This document shows positions 34,083 to 42,745 of a stretch of 64,000 nucleotides of DNA, piece after piece. This DNA is from Bacteroidales bacterium. GTDB taxonomy: Bacteria > Bacteroidota > Bacteroidia > Bacteroidales > Marinilabiliaceae. The stretch's first letter is position 1, and the number at the start of each line of letters is the position of its first letter. Made by a program: the position numbers and the translations under genes. The notes under the pieces are model-generated. The model was not told the DNA's origin, ran no database searches, and worked only from the letters and a program-made list of their open reading frames with translations. The DNA lies in the NCBI GenBank assembly GCA_015061285.1, contig SUWW01000002.1, positions 155,952-219,951 of the forward strand. The letters are read 5' to 3'.

Positions 34083-35216
34083 TTACGACATGCGACTCTT
34101 ATAGTCGCTGTAATCGTAGCTACGAACTACTTTCAATCCGCCGTTCTGTGCATCGAAAATGGCTATCGATGGATGCGAAACGCCGTTAAACATTGTTGTT
34201 TTTACGGTGGTGTAGTGTATCATATCTTCAAACACAATGGTGTCGCCAATCTGAAGCGGTTTGTCGAACGACCAGTCGCCAACGTAATCACCTGCCAAAC
34301 AACTGTTTCCTCCCATTCGATATGTTGGAAGGCCTTCAACTGGTTCGTTATGAGCACCACGAATATTTGGCTTGTAAGGCATTTCGAGGCAATCGGGCAT
34401 GTGGCATGCAAACGACACGTTAAGAATGGCCGTCGTAACATCTCCACTCTTGACAATGTCGACAACTTTGCTCGTCAAAACGCCTGTTTGCCAAGCAAAT
34501 GCACTGCCAGGTTCGAGTATCACCTCCACACCCCAACGCTTGCGGAATGCCTTGATGATATTTATGAGGTGCTCCACGTTGTAGCCTTTGCGCGTCATCA
34601 GGTGACCGCCGCCAAAGTTGACCCATTTCACTTGCGGAATCCAATGCGCAAAACGGTTTTCGAACGCTGTGAGAGTATTCTCCAAATCTTCGGCGCTGCC
34701 TTCGCAGAGTGCGTGAAAGTGCAGTCCCTCAATCTCTTTCGGAAGTTCCTTGGGCATATCATCGCTAAGAACGCCCAAGCGCGAACCTCTAACGCATGGA
34801 TTGTAAAGGTCGGTTTCTACGGCACTATACTCAGGATTCACGCGGAGCCCATACGATACGCCTTGTGCTTTGGCATGCAAACGCTCAAATTGCGATAAAC
34901 TATTGAACGTCAGGTGGCTACTCAATGCTGCTATTTTCGGAAATTCTTCGTCGGTGTAGGCTGGTGCAAAAGTGTGCGCCTTTGCTCCCAACTCTTCGTT
35001 GGCCAACATTGCTTCACTGAGTGAACTTGCGGTGGCGCAGTTGAAATATTCTTTTACTATAGGAAATGCTTTCCATAAAGCAAAAGCCTTGAATGCCAAT
35101 ATTATAGTAGCACCCGAGCGAGTCTCTACGTCCTTGATGAGTTTCAAATTGCGACGAAGCAAATCGGCTTCGAGTATGTAGCAAGGGTTGGGTGCGCTGT
35201 TGTAGTCTAAAACCAT
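34083..35216 (-). CDS. nspC: Carboxynorspermidine decarboxylase
   Basis: The 377-residue protein is a PLP enzyme of the alanine-racemase-fold decarboxylases. The PLP lysine lies in ILAFKAFALWKAF, the Gly loop in VNFGGGHLMTRKGYN and the phosphate-binding segment in ILEPGSAFAW. The C-terminal NSCLAGDYVGDW contains the active-site Cys of the family. It makes norspermidine or spermidine from the carboxy precursor, the polyamine route common in Bacteroidota. The partner dehydrogenase is not in the window. Confidence 0.92.
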   Translation of the reverse strand: MVLDYNSAPNPCYILEADLLRRNLKLIKDVETRSGATIILAFKAFALWKAFPIVKEYFNCATASSLSEAMLANEELGAKAHTFAPAYTDEEFPKIAALSSHLTFNSLSQFERLHAKAQGVSYGLRVNPEYSAVETDLYNPCVRGSRLGVLSDDMPKELPKEIEGLHFHALCEGSAEDLENTLTAFENRFAHWIPQVKWVNFGGGHLMTRKGYNVEHLINIIKAFRKRWGVEVILEPGSAFAWQTGVLTSKVVDIVKSGDVTTAILNVSFACHMPDCLEMPYKPNIRGAHNEPVEGLPTYRMGGNSCLAGDYVGDWSFDKPLQIGDTIVFEDMIHYTTVKTTMFNGVSHPSIAIFDAQNGGLKVVRSYDYSDYKSRMS

Positions 35217-35224
35217 AGGTTTAT

Positions 35225-35320
35225 TTATGAATTACAATTTTTTTCACAGAGAACTCAGAGAAAACAGAGAACTCAGAGTGTCAATTATGAATTTTCAATT
35301 CTCAATTTTCAATTCTCAAT
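35225..35320. repeat. Short direct repeats between nspC and the helicase gene
   Basis: Two copies of GAGAACTCAGAG (about 35250-35280) are followed by alternating TTTTCAATTCTCAATTTTCAA units, the same repeat type as at 12166-12220 and 42195-42225. Confidence 0.6.
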
Positions 35321-36661
35321 TTACTTATGTCTGTCTCCGCGTCGATGCATACGTTGTTGAGTCTTTTCTGCATTTGCCCCATTGCTATTTGCGGCATTGC
35401 CTTGTGCATTATTGCCCTGACCTTTGGGACGATGTCCGCGACCTCCACGATGACGACGATGATTATCGCCACCTCCGTTGCCACGATTTCCGCGTTCGCC
35501 ACGATGACCTTTAGGATTATATGCAGGACCTTCACCCAAATCTGCTGGCAGAGCACACTTCTCAACATCTTTCTCGATGAGCGATTCAATGCGCGCGAAA
35601 TTATACATATCCTTCTCGTTGATGAGAGTGAAGGCCTCTCCTGTAGTTTGAGCACGCGCCGTACGTCCGATGCGGTGTACATAGTCTTCGGCATCGCGAG
35701 GTACATCGTAGTTTATCACAGCATCAATTTTTTCTATATCGATGCCTCGAGCTATGATGTCGGTAGCAACGAGAATATTTATGTCGCGATTGCGGAATTT
35801 TAGCAAAACCTCTTCACGATCTTTTTGCTCAAGATCTGAGTGTATCACTCCAACGTTGAAATGGGCGCTACGTAAATAGCTATATAGCTCTTTTACAGAT
35901 TGTTTTCTGCCTGAGAATATAATTATGCTGCCATCTTTGCGTTGGCTGACAAGTTGGCGCACGAGGGCATTTTTCTGTGTATCGTATACACAATATGCCA
36001 TTTGGTGAATGCCCTCAGCAGGCTTAGATATGGCAATATTTATCTCCTGCGGATTCTGAAGAATTGCCTTAGCCAACTGCCTGATTTTAGGTGGCATAGT
36101 AGCAGAAAACATCAACGTTTGGCGACCTTCTTTGGGCAGAAGTTCTACCACCTTCATAATGTCGTCGTAGAACCCCATGTCGAGCATACGGTCGGCCTCA
36201 TCGAGAATGAGGTGCTTCACGCTACTGAAGTCCACATAGCCCATAGCAATGTGTTGTAGCATACGACCTGGAGTAGCTATAATTATGTCGGCACCCTCTT
36301 CGATAGAAGTTCGTTGACGATCCCATTCGCGCGAGTCGTTGCCGCCGTAAATAGCTGTGCTACTGACATCTACGAAGTATCCGAAGCCCTCCATTTGTTG
36401 GTCAATCTGGATTGAGAGTTCGCGTGTAGGTACGAGCACAATGGTGTCGATGCCTTCGTATGGGTGGCGTATTATGCTATCGATGACAGGCAGCAGGTAG
36501 GCAGCCGTTTTTCCTGTCCCTGTTTGTGCGCAAGCTATCAAGTCCGATCCCTTCATAATTACGGGAATGGCTTGCTCTTGCACTGGCGTAGCATTCTCGA
36601 AATGCATAGCGTTCAAACTGTCCATCAGTTCGTCATCGAAACCAAAATCGCTAAATTGCAT
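35321..36661 (-). CDS. DEAD-box ATP-dependent RNA helicase
   Basis: The 446-residue protein has the full motif set. The Q-motif region is FENATPVQEQAIP, and motif I is AQTGTGKTAAY. Motif Ia is VPTRELSIQI, motif II LILDEADRMLD and motif III FSATMP. The C-terminal motifs include TDIIARGIDI and HRIGRTAR. A basic Gly/Arg/His-rich tail (about 385-446, GERGNRGNGGGDNHRRHRGG) probably binds RNA. It resembles RhlE-type helicases involved in ribosome assembly or RNA decay. Confidence 0.95.
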   Translation of the reverse strand: MQFSDFGFDDELMDSLNAMHFENATPVQEQAIPVIMKGSDLIACAQTGTGKTAAYLLPVIDSIIRHPYEGIDTIVLVPTRELSIQIDQQMEGFGYFVDVSSTAIYGGNDSREWDRQRTSIEEGADIIIATPGRMLQHIAMGYVDFSSVKHLILDEADRMLDMGFYDDIMKVVELLPKEGRQTLMFSATMPPKIRQLAKAILQNPQEINIAISKPAEGIHQMAYCVYDTQKNALVRQLVSQRKDGSIIIFSGRKQSVKELYSYLRSAHFNVGVIHSDLEQKDREEVLLKFRNRDINILVATDIIARGIDIEKIDAVINYDVPRDAEDYVHRIGRTARAQTTGEAFTLINEKDMYNFARIESLIEKDVEKCALPADLGEGPAYNPKGHRGERGNRGNGGGDNHRRHRGGRGHRPKGQGNNAQGNAANSNGANAEKTQQRMHRRGDRHK

Positions 36662-36699
36662 ATAGGCGTTTTTATATGTATAAATATGTGATACTCAGT

Positions 36700-37878
36700 T
36701 TAGTATACTCTTACGACCAAACCCTTGAGATATTCGCCTTCTGGGTGATAAATATTTATAGGGTGGTCGGCTGGCTGCGATAGTTGGTGCAAAATACTTA
36801 CGCGTCGACCAGCCTTTGCTGCCGAAGTAAATACCATGGTGCGGAACACATCGCGGCTTACCACTTGCGAGCATGAGAACGTAAATAGAATGCCGCCTGG
36901 CTCAATCATCTCTATGGCTTTGGTGTTGAGTCGACGATAGCCTTTGAGCGCGTTGTTGAGCACGTTGAGATGCTTAGCAAATGCTGGCGGATCGAGCACA
37001 ATGAGGTCATATTTCTCTTTGGCTTGCTCCATAAAATGGAATGCGTCTTGAGCAAAAGCAGCATGACGAGCATCGCCTGGAAAGTTGAGTTCTATGTTGT
37101 TGTTGGTAAGTTCTATAGCACGTTCGGAACTGTCAACGCTATGTACGAGGTTGGCTCCACCGCGCATAGCATAAATAGAGAAACCGCCAGTGTAGCAGAA
37201 CATATTCAGCACGTTGCGACCTTTAGCATAGCGCTCAATGAGTGCTCGATTTTCGCGCTGGTCAACGAAGAATCCAGTCTTCTGACCTTTCTCCCAGTCG
37301 GGCAAGAAGCGTAGGCCATTTTCCATTGCTTCTTTCGAGTCGGGCTTGCCCCAAGTGTAGTGGTTCTGCGGGTTGAGCGCGGCTTTGAATGGCAGCGTGC
37401 CTTCACTCTTGTTGTATATAGCTTTTAGTTTGTCGCCCATCACGCGGCGGAGAGCTTTGTCAATCAAATCGCGGTCACGATACATACCTACGGAGTGCAT
37501 TTGAACGACTGCTGTGCCGTTGTAAATATCTATAACTAAGCCTGGTAGACCATCACCTTCGCCATGCACAAGACGATATGCTGTTGTGGTGGTGCTTTCG
37601 GCTAAACCAATATCTATGCGAAGTTGGTAAGCTTCGGCAATGAGTTGGTCGTAGAATTTCTGATTTATTTCGATAGGCTTGAACGAGAGCACGCGCACAG
37701 CGATAGAGCCAATTTGATAGTGGCCAAGGCATAGGAAATGACCATCGGCAGCTACTACTTCTACTACATCGCCTTCTTGCGGTTCGCCGTTGATGCGAGC
37801 TATTGCACCCGAGAAAATCCAAGGGTGGAAACGTTCGAGGCTCTGTTCTTTACCGCGTTTTAGGGTTATGCTTATCAT
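36700..37878 (-). CDS. Class I SAM-dependent rRNA methyltransferase (RlmI-like)
   Basis: The 392-residue protein starts with a PUA domain (MISITLKRGKEQSLERFHPWIFSGAI). A central EEHEE-like region follows. The Rossmann methyltransferase domain has SAM motif NMFCYTGGFSIYAMRG and catalytic region LIVLDPPAFAKHL. This is the architecture of 23S rRNA m5C1962 methyltransferase RlmI. It is the last gene of a minus-strand run with the exonuclease gene 24 bp upstream. Confidence 0.9.
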   Translation of the reverse strand: MISITLKRGKEQSLERFHPWIFSGAIARINGEPQEGDVVEVVAADGHFLCLGHYQIGSIAVRVLSFKPIEINQKFYDQLIAEAYQLRIDIGLAESTTTTAYRLVHGEGDGLPGLVIDIYNGTAVVQMHSVGMYRDRDLIDKALRRVMGDKLKAIYNKSEGTLPFKAALNPQNHYTWGKPDSKEAMENGLRFLPDWEKGQKTGFFVDQRENRALIERYAKGRNVLNMFCYTGGFSIYAMRGGANLVHSVDSSERAIELTNNNIELNFPGDARHAAFAQDAFHFMEQAKEKYDLIVLDPPAFAKHLNVLNNALKGYRRLNTKAIEMIEPGGILFTFSCSQVVSRDVFRTMVFTSAAKAGRRVSILHQLSQPADHPINIYHPEGEYLKGLVVRVY

Positions 37879-37902
37879 GGAAATATTGTTTTCTGTTCGT
37901 AA

Positions 37903-38529
37903 TTATGATTCTTGTTCTGCTTTGGCTTCTGCTATGGCTTGAATCACGCGCTCATGCTCAGTCACACCTTTTTCGAAGCCTTCATAAATAAGTAGAGAGA
38001 CCCAAGCATCTGTAGCAGCGTAGTGCTGTTGTGCGAGTGCCAGTTCGTCGGCCTCCCAATTGCTGAGGCGTTGGCGTTTACTTATACGTATGCCAAGAAC
38101 GTGAGCTGCAAGCTTTTTCAGGCTAAAATCTTCAAATTGAAGTTGATTGGCTATTGTCTGTAGCTCAACGAAGCCGCGAGGTTGAAATTTTCGGCGTTTC
38201 TGCAATGCTTTTATATCATCGCGTATGGCAACGCCAGTCTTCGTAATATTTTCGTTTTCGAGGAGTGCCGCTAATTCATCGCTTATCTCCACCTTATTCA
38301 CCCTGATTAGCCAAGCGTGAGTGGCAGTGGAGAGTTGAAGTAGTGAAACGCCATAGGACATGCCACGCCTAAACGACGGACGAGTCTCGGTGTCGAAACC
38401 AAGGCGTGTCTCTTGCGACATCTCTTCAACGGCTTTGGCAAGGCTTTCGGCATTGTCTATAACGTCAATCTGACCTTCGAATTGCGAAAGTGGAAGTTTG
38501 TCGAGTTCTTCGTTTGTTAGGCGGTGCAT
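37903..38529 (-). CDS. 3'-5' exonuclease, DEDD (RNase D-like) family
   Basis: The 208-residue protein is a single exonuclease domain. Exo I is LGFDTETRPSF with the DxE pair (about 44-46). Exo II lies around AIRDDIKAL, and Exo III is YAATDAWVSLLIYEGF with the conserved Tyr and Asp. There is no HRDC domain, so it is shorter than E. coli RNase D. It may trim RNA or DNA ends. Its start lies 3 bp after the stop of the DUF5063 gene, indicating coupling. Confidence 0.9.
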   Translation of the reverse strand: MHRLTNEELDKLPLSQFEGQIDVIDNAESLAKAVEEMSQETRLGFDTETRPSFRRGMSYGVSLLQLSTATHAWLIRVNKVEISDELAALLENENITKTGVAIRDDIKALQKRRKFQPRGFVELQTIANQLQFEDFSLKKLAAHVLGIRISKRQRLSNWEADELALAQQHYAATDAWVSLLIYEGFEKGVTEHERVIQAIAEAKAEQES

Positions 38530-38532
38530 TTT

Positions 38533-39144
38533 CTATAGGTTATCGTCGTCGAAATCGGAATTCGTCTGATTTGTAATGTTTTCGTCATCTTCGGCAGCTT
38601 TTTCGTCGCTGAGGTCGTCGCCACTGTAGAGCGCATTGTGTATGGCGCGTAGGGCATTGCAGAGTCGCTGTCCCCAATAGTTGCGAAAGTTGTCAGAGAC
38701 GCGCACCAAGGCATCGTTCATAATATCCTCAACACCAATGCTAAATGCTTCGCAGAAGTCGCGCATATCTTGATATATATCGGCCAAATCTTCTGATATG
38801 TTGGCTGGTACGGGTTCTATGCTGCGTTGCTGATCTTCTTTGAATGTCTCTAAGTATTCGTCGTGGCGAGTGAGACGTCGGCGAACTCCACGGCGTATCG
38901 ATTCATATATATATTCATCAACTACCGTCATTGGAGGCTCGTCCAAAATTTGCTTCAATGAGGGTAATAATGAGGCTTTTACATATAAAAGTGGTAGCAT
39001 TCGCGATGCTACGGTGAGAAAATCTATCTTCGAGTAGCGCTCGGTGTTTTCCAAAAACACACAGTATTCGCGCGCTACAGTTGCAAATTCCAATACGGGT
39101 TTCGAGTAAACGGCTCTTTCTTTATTCATAATAATCCTTTTCAA
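38533..39144 (-). CDS. DUF5063-family protein
   Basis: The 203-residue protein is acidic and helical. SKPVLEFATVAREYCVFLENTERYSKIDFL and ASRMLPLLYVKASLLP are characteristic of the DUF5063 family of Bacteroidota. The C-terminal tail is strongly acidic (DDLSDEKAAEDDENITNQ). The start may be 39144 or, more likely, Met6 at 39129; either overlaps the stop of the FucP-like gene. It lies directly before an RNase D-like exonuclease, an arrangement I recall from other Bacteroidales, suggesting a linked nucleic-acid role. Function is unknown. Confidence 0.75.
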   Translation of the reverse strand: MKRIIMNKERAVYSKPVLEFATVAREYCVFLENTERYSKIDFLTVASRMLPLLYVKASLLPSLKQILDEPPMTVVDEYIYESIRRGVRRRLTRHDEYLETFKEDQQRSIEPVPANISEDLADIYQDMRDFCEAFSIGVEDIMNDALVRVSDNFRNYWGQRLCNALRAIHNALYSGDDLSDEKAAEDDENITNQTNSDFDDDNL

Positions 39145-40465
39145 CGTCTATTCCATGCATCTCGGTGTCGCGGGTTATCTCGCGTGTCGATTTTATTCCG
39201 TAGAAGGCTACAATACCAAAACTTATGAGTGGCACTACAAACGAAATGCTGACCATCGATTCGCCTGTGCTTTGAGAACTGTCTATTATCAGCGCTTGTA
39301 CGGCAGGAAGCACCGAGCCTCCGAGTATGGCCATAATCTGTCCTGCGGCGCCAAGTTTCGCATCTTCGTGATTGAGGCCTCGCAGAGCCAAACTATATAT
39401 TGTGGGAAACATCAGCGACATGCATGCCGATATGCCAACTAAACATGCCATACCTATTTCGTTTACCATAACTATTACACCCAAGCACAAAATGCCTGCA
39501 AACACTGCTAAACTTGTTAGCAACAATTCTGGTCGGAAGAATTTCATTAGGTATGTACAAATGAAACGCGATACACAGAAAAATACCATAGCCACCATGT
39601 TGTATTTCTGCGATAATATTTCGGCTTCGTGCTCGTCCATGCCATCGGCAGTAAACACTTCTGTGCCATATTGAATGATGAATGTCCAGCACATTATTTG
39701 CGCACCTACGTAGAAAAATTGAGCTACAAATCCCGACGAATAACCTTGTGTGTTTATTATTCGTCGAATTGTGCTTCCGATAGGTTCTTTGGACGCTGTG
39801 GTGTCTTCGTCTTCTTTGGAGTCTTCGGGTAGTATTGTCATTATTATGAATAGTAATACTAAACCGATTAAACCGATAAATATGTATGGTGAACTAACTA
39901 CTTGCAAATCTGCAAGTTTTATGGCTTCGAATTGTTCGTCAGAAAGCAAAAGTCTCTCGTCGGTTGAGAGCGGATTCATTTTTTCTTGTATGAAATGCAT
40001 TGCTATCCACATGCCCATCAACGACCCAATAGGGTTGAACGACTGCGCAAGGTTGATTCTTATGGCAGCTTTCTTAGGGTCGCCGAGTGTAAGTATGTAT
40101 GGATTTGCCGATGTCTCGAGGAATGATAGTCCGCAAGTGAGCACGAAGTAGGCTATGAGGAAAGGGTAGTAGTTGCCACTTGCCACGGCGGGCAAGAATC
40201 CAAAAGCACCTGCTGCAAAGAGTATCAAGCCTAAAATGAGACCTTTTTTATAACTATATCGGTGTATGAATAGTGCGGCTGGGAGTGCCATGGCAAAATA
40301 GCCTCCATAGAATGCTACCTGAACCAAAGCTCCATCGGTGACACTCATTTTGAATATTTTCGAAAAAGCTTTCACCATTGGGTTGGTGATGTCGTTGGCG
40401 AAGCCCCACAATGCAAAGCAGAGTGTTACTGCGATAAACGAAAATACTATTCTTTTCTTAGTCAT
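39122..40465 (-). CDS. FucP-type sugar:proton symporter (MFS)
   Basis: The 447-residue protein has twelve hydrophobic helices and the FucP-subfamily N-terminal pattern CFALWGFANDITNPMVKAF. FYGGYFAMALPAALFIHRYSYKKG and ETSANPYILTLGDPKKAAIRINLAQSFNPIG also match. FucP relatives import L-fucose, glucose, galactose or similar hexoses. A loop of about 20 acidic residues (PEDSKEDEDTTASKEP) separates the two halves. It begins 5 bp after the M20 gene and overlaps the DUF5063 gene. The sugar cannot be named from sequence alone. Confidence 0.9.
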   Translation of the reverse strand: MTKKRIVFSFIAVTLCFALWGFANDITNPMVKAFSKIFKMSVTDGALVQVAFYGGYFAMALPAALFIHRYSYKKGLILGLILFAAGAFGFLPAVASGNYYPFLIAYFVLTCGLSFLETSANPYILTLGDPKKAAIRINLAQSFNPIGSLMGMWIAMHFIQEKMNPLSTDERLLLSDEQFEAIKLADLQVVSSPYIFIGLIGLVLLFIIMTILPEDSKEDEDTTASKEPIGSTIRRIINTQGYSSGFVAQFFYVGAQIMCWTFIIQYGTEVFTADGMDEHEAEILSQKYNMVAMVFFCVSRFICTYLMKFFRPELLLTSLAVFAGILCLGVIVMVNEIGMACLVGISACMSLMFPTIYSLALRGLNHEDAKLGAAGQIMAILGGSVLPAVQALIIDSSQSTGESMVSISFVVPLISFGIVAFYGIKSTREITRDTEMHGIDVEKDYYE

Positions 40466-40470
40466 ATATA

Positions 40471-41664
40471 TTATTCAATATTATCAAGAAAACGCAGTGC
40501 AAGCCAAGCCATTATCGCAGGCGAGGTCCGCAATGCCTCTTCATCTGGTAAAAATTGTGCGGTATGTACGTTACCTGTCGTTCCATCGGCACGGCAAACG
40601 CCAAACCTATAAAAAACAGACGGGTATTTATGTGTGTAGTAGCCAAAATCTTCGGCAGTCATACGTACGCCCATCTTTTCTACGTATTGCGCACCAAGAA
40701 GTTCGGTTGCAAATTGAGAAGCGAGCGCCGTAATTTGTGGATTGTTGTATACCGATGGATAGCCATCTTTTATATCTACGTCGCATGTTGCTCCGAAAGC
40801 TTCAGTCATGCTATGAGCTATTGTACGTATGCGCTCTTTCAATTTGGCGCGCCACTCCTCGCTTTGCGTACGTAGTGTGCCTGCTATATACACACTGTCG
40901 GGAATGACGTTGGTAGCTCCATCGGCTATTATTCTTCCGAACGATAGCACTGCAGGAATTGTTGCTGGCACTTCGCGCGCTACAAGCTGCTGCATAGCTA
41001 CCACAAGTTGACAAGCTATAAGTACGTTGTCGGTAAGCAGATGTGGCATGCCGCCGTGTCCGCCGTGACCTCGTACGGTGAGGTGTATCTCGTCGCCACT
41101 GGCCATATAGTTGCCTTCGCAAAAGCCAACGTTACCTGTTGGCATGTCGGGCATCACGTGCGCACCAATGACTACGTCGGGCTCGATGCCGTCGAACAAT
41201 CCTTCGCTCATCATCACTTTTGCGCCTCCAGGGAAGCACTCTTCGCCGGGCTGAAACACAAGCATCACGCGACCGCAAAATTGGTCTTTCATGTTGTTGA
41301 GAATCTTGGCTGTGGTGAGTAGCGATGCTGTATGCATGTCGTGACCGCAAGCGTGCATTACGCCTTTGTTTTTAGAACAAACAGCGTGCGATGCGTCTTC
41401 TTCTATTGGAAGCGCATCCATATCGGCACGAAGCACTACGGTGCGTCCTGCTTTGCCGCTATCTATCATTGCTGCAATGCCGTGCGTTGCATAGCCTTTT
41501 TGGTATGGAATGCCTAAAGCTTTGAGTTTCTCTTCTACGTATGCCGATGTAGCAACTTCGTGAAACGAAAGTTCTGGGTGCTCATGAAGATGACGCCTAA
41601 TCTCCAACGTCTCTTCATATAAATCAGCCGCAGCTTGGGTTACGAAATCTTTGCTTATCATCAT
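40471..41664 (-). CDS. M20-family amidohydrolase (N-acyl amino acid hydrolase type)
   Basis: The 397-residue protein has the HipO/AbgA-like layout. The metal-binding motif is MHACGHDMHTAS, and the catalytic Glu is in FQPGEECFPGGAKVM. A lid domain lies at about 185-300 (HLTVRGHGGHGGMPHL), and the C-terminal ligand region is VRMTAEDFGYY. Such enzymes deacylate N-acetyl- or N-benzoyl-amino acids. It is the first gene of the pair with the FucP-like transporter. A minus-strand TATTTTTG -7 box lies at 41683-41690. Confidence 0.92.
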   Translation of the reverse strand: MMISKDFVTQAAADLYEETLEIRRHLHEHPELSFHEVATSAYVEEKLKALGIPYQKGYATHGIAAMIDSGKAGRTVVLRADMDALPIEEDASHAVCSKNKGVMHACGHDMHTASLLTTAKILNNMKDQFCGRVMLVFQPGEECFPGGAKVMMSEGLFDGIEPDVVIGAHVMPDMPTGNVGFCEGNYMASGDEIHLTVRGHGGHGGMPHLLTDNVLIACQLVVAMQQLVAREVPATIPAVLSFGRIIADGATNVIPDSVYIAGTLRTQSEEWRAKLKERIRTIAHSMTEAFGATCDVDIKDGYPSVYNNPQITALASQFATELLGAQYVEKMGVRMTAEDFGYYTHKYPSVFYRFGVCRADGTTGNVHTAQFLPDEEALRTSPAIMAWLALRFLDNIE

Positions 41665-41712
41665 TATTCAGAAAAACTCTGGCAAAAATAGCTTATTCTC
41701 TGCTAAAAACGT

Positions 41713-42147
41713 CTACCACTTCGGTCTCTCTAATATCACCTGCGAGATGACTGCCGTGCGAAGGTCGAAATCTGCCGAGTTCGAATCGGTTTGTGGCTCA
41801 GCTACTTGGTCGACTTCTTTGTGCGCAATGGTTGTGGCTACACCTTCTTCGGGTAGTTTGTGCTCTTTGCGTTGTTTTTTTGTCGGTTTTGCCGTTTGTT
41901 TATGCTGCTCTGGAATAATGGTCACCTTTGGCTCTGGAATGGTAGTTACCTTCGGCTCAAGGCTATCATAAATAGAGTTGAACAACGGAGCGAAAGCCGA
42001 GCCACTAATCGGGCTTTCGTTGGCATCGGGTGGGGTAGGAGTTGGCTCTGCTTTGGGTTCTGAATCAGCCTTTTTCTTGGCTTTATTGAAGTTGCCTATG
42101 AGCGCTATAGCTATAAATACTATAGTTAATATGGTAGATACTGACAT
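41713..42147 (-). CDS. Single-helix membrane protein with Pro/Lys-rich linker, unknown function
   Basis: The 144-residue protein has one N-terminal transmembrane helix (VSTILTIVFIAIALIGNF). A long low-complexity Pro/Thr/Lys/Glu stretch follows. The C-terminal motif is FDLRTAVISQVILERPKW, which I recognise from many small Bacteroidales hypothetical proteins (FDLRKAVIYSEIL type). The tail is probably cytoplasmic. A TACATTTG -7 box on the minus strand lies at 42168-42175. The gene is not clearly linked to its neighbours. Confidence 0.75.
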   Translation of the reverse strand: MSVSTILTIVFIAIALIGNFNKAKKKADSEPKAEPTPTPPDANESPISGSAFAPLFNSIYDSLEPKVTTIPEPKVTIIPEQHKQTAKPTKKQRKEHKLPEEGVATTIAHKEVDQVAEPQTDSNSADFDLRTAVISQVILERPKW

Positions 42148-42251
42148 ATTGAATACTGCTTTTTTCGCAAATGTATGAAATATCAGTGGCTAATGAAATT
42201 GAAAATTGACAATTGAAAATTGATGGTTCAACGGCTTCGATTAGTTTCGAT

Positions 42252-42300
42252 TTGTCGGATTTGGAATCCGACAACACTGAAACGCGGATTTGAAATCCGC
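42252..42300. repeat. Pair of REP-like palindromes
   Basis: TTGTCGGATT-TGG-AATCCGACAA (42252-42274) and GCGGATTT-G-AAATCCGC (42284-42300) are perfect stems sharing the GGATT/AATCC core. A similar pair lies at 11944-11991. Confidence 0.75.
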
Positions 42301-42310
42301 TCGGAACATC

Positions 42311-42691
42311 ATTTTCATGACTGATTGATGGTTTCTGAGCGTCAGATATGCATTTTCACGACTGCTTGGGACTTGCTGAGCGTCAGACACCCATTTTCAT
42401 GACTGCTTGGGACTTGCTGAGCGTCAGATATGCATTTTCACGACTGCTTGGGACTTGCTGAGCGTCAGACACCCATTTTCATGACTGCTTGGGACTTGCT
42501 GAGCGTCAGATATGCATTTTCATGACTGCTTGGGACTTGCTGAGCGTCAGATATGCATTTTTATGACTGCTTGGGACTTGCTGAGCGTCAGATATGCGTT
42601 TTTATGACTGCTTGGGACTTGCTGAGCGTCAGATATGCGTTTTTACGACTGCTTGGGACTTGCTGAGCGTCAGATAGGCATTTTCGCGACT
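42311..42691. repeat. 41-bp minisatellite, nine units
   Basis: Successive GACTG landmarks fall at 42319, 42360, 42401, 42442, 42483, 42524, 42565, 42606 and 42647, with a last GACT at 42688, so the period is exactly 41 bp. The conserved part of each unit is GACTGCTTGGGACTTGCTGA followed by GCGTCAGA. The variable part alternates TATGC / CACCC in the first four units. TGAC...GTCA arms allow a hairpin in each unit. A period of 41 is not a multiple of three, so it is non-coding. Confidence 0.95.
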
Positions 42692-42710
42692 CTCGTGTGG
42701 CATAAAATAA

Positions 42711-42739
42711 GTAGAGACGCCACATTGTGACGTCTCTAC
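42711..42739. repeat. REP-like palindrome with GTAGAGACG arms
   Basis: GTAGAGACG and CGTCTCTAC form the arms, with inner CACA / TGTG pairing. It lies just after the DPP-IV-like gene (minus strand) and may act as its terminator. A near-identical copy is at 47474-47500. Confidence 0.8.
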
Positions 42740-42745
42740 AAGTAA

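Noticed and set aside
34173-34898. 241-residue plus-strand ORF opposite nspC
   Set aside because: nspC on the minus strand has full motif support; the ORF opposite has low-complexity Cys/His-rich translation and is a shadow.
42311-42691. CRISPR array
   Set aside because: Units follow each other without unique spacers; the variable part of each unit is short and recurs between units. No cas gene is present.
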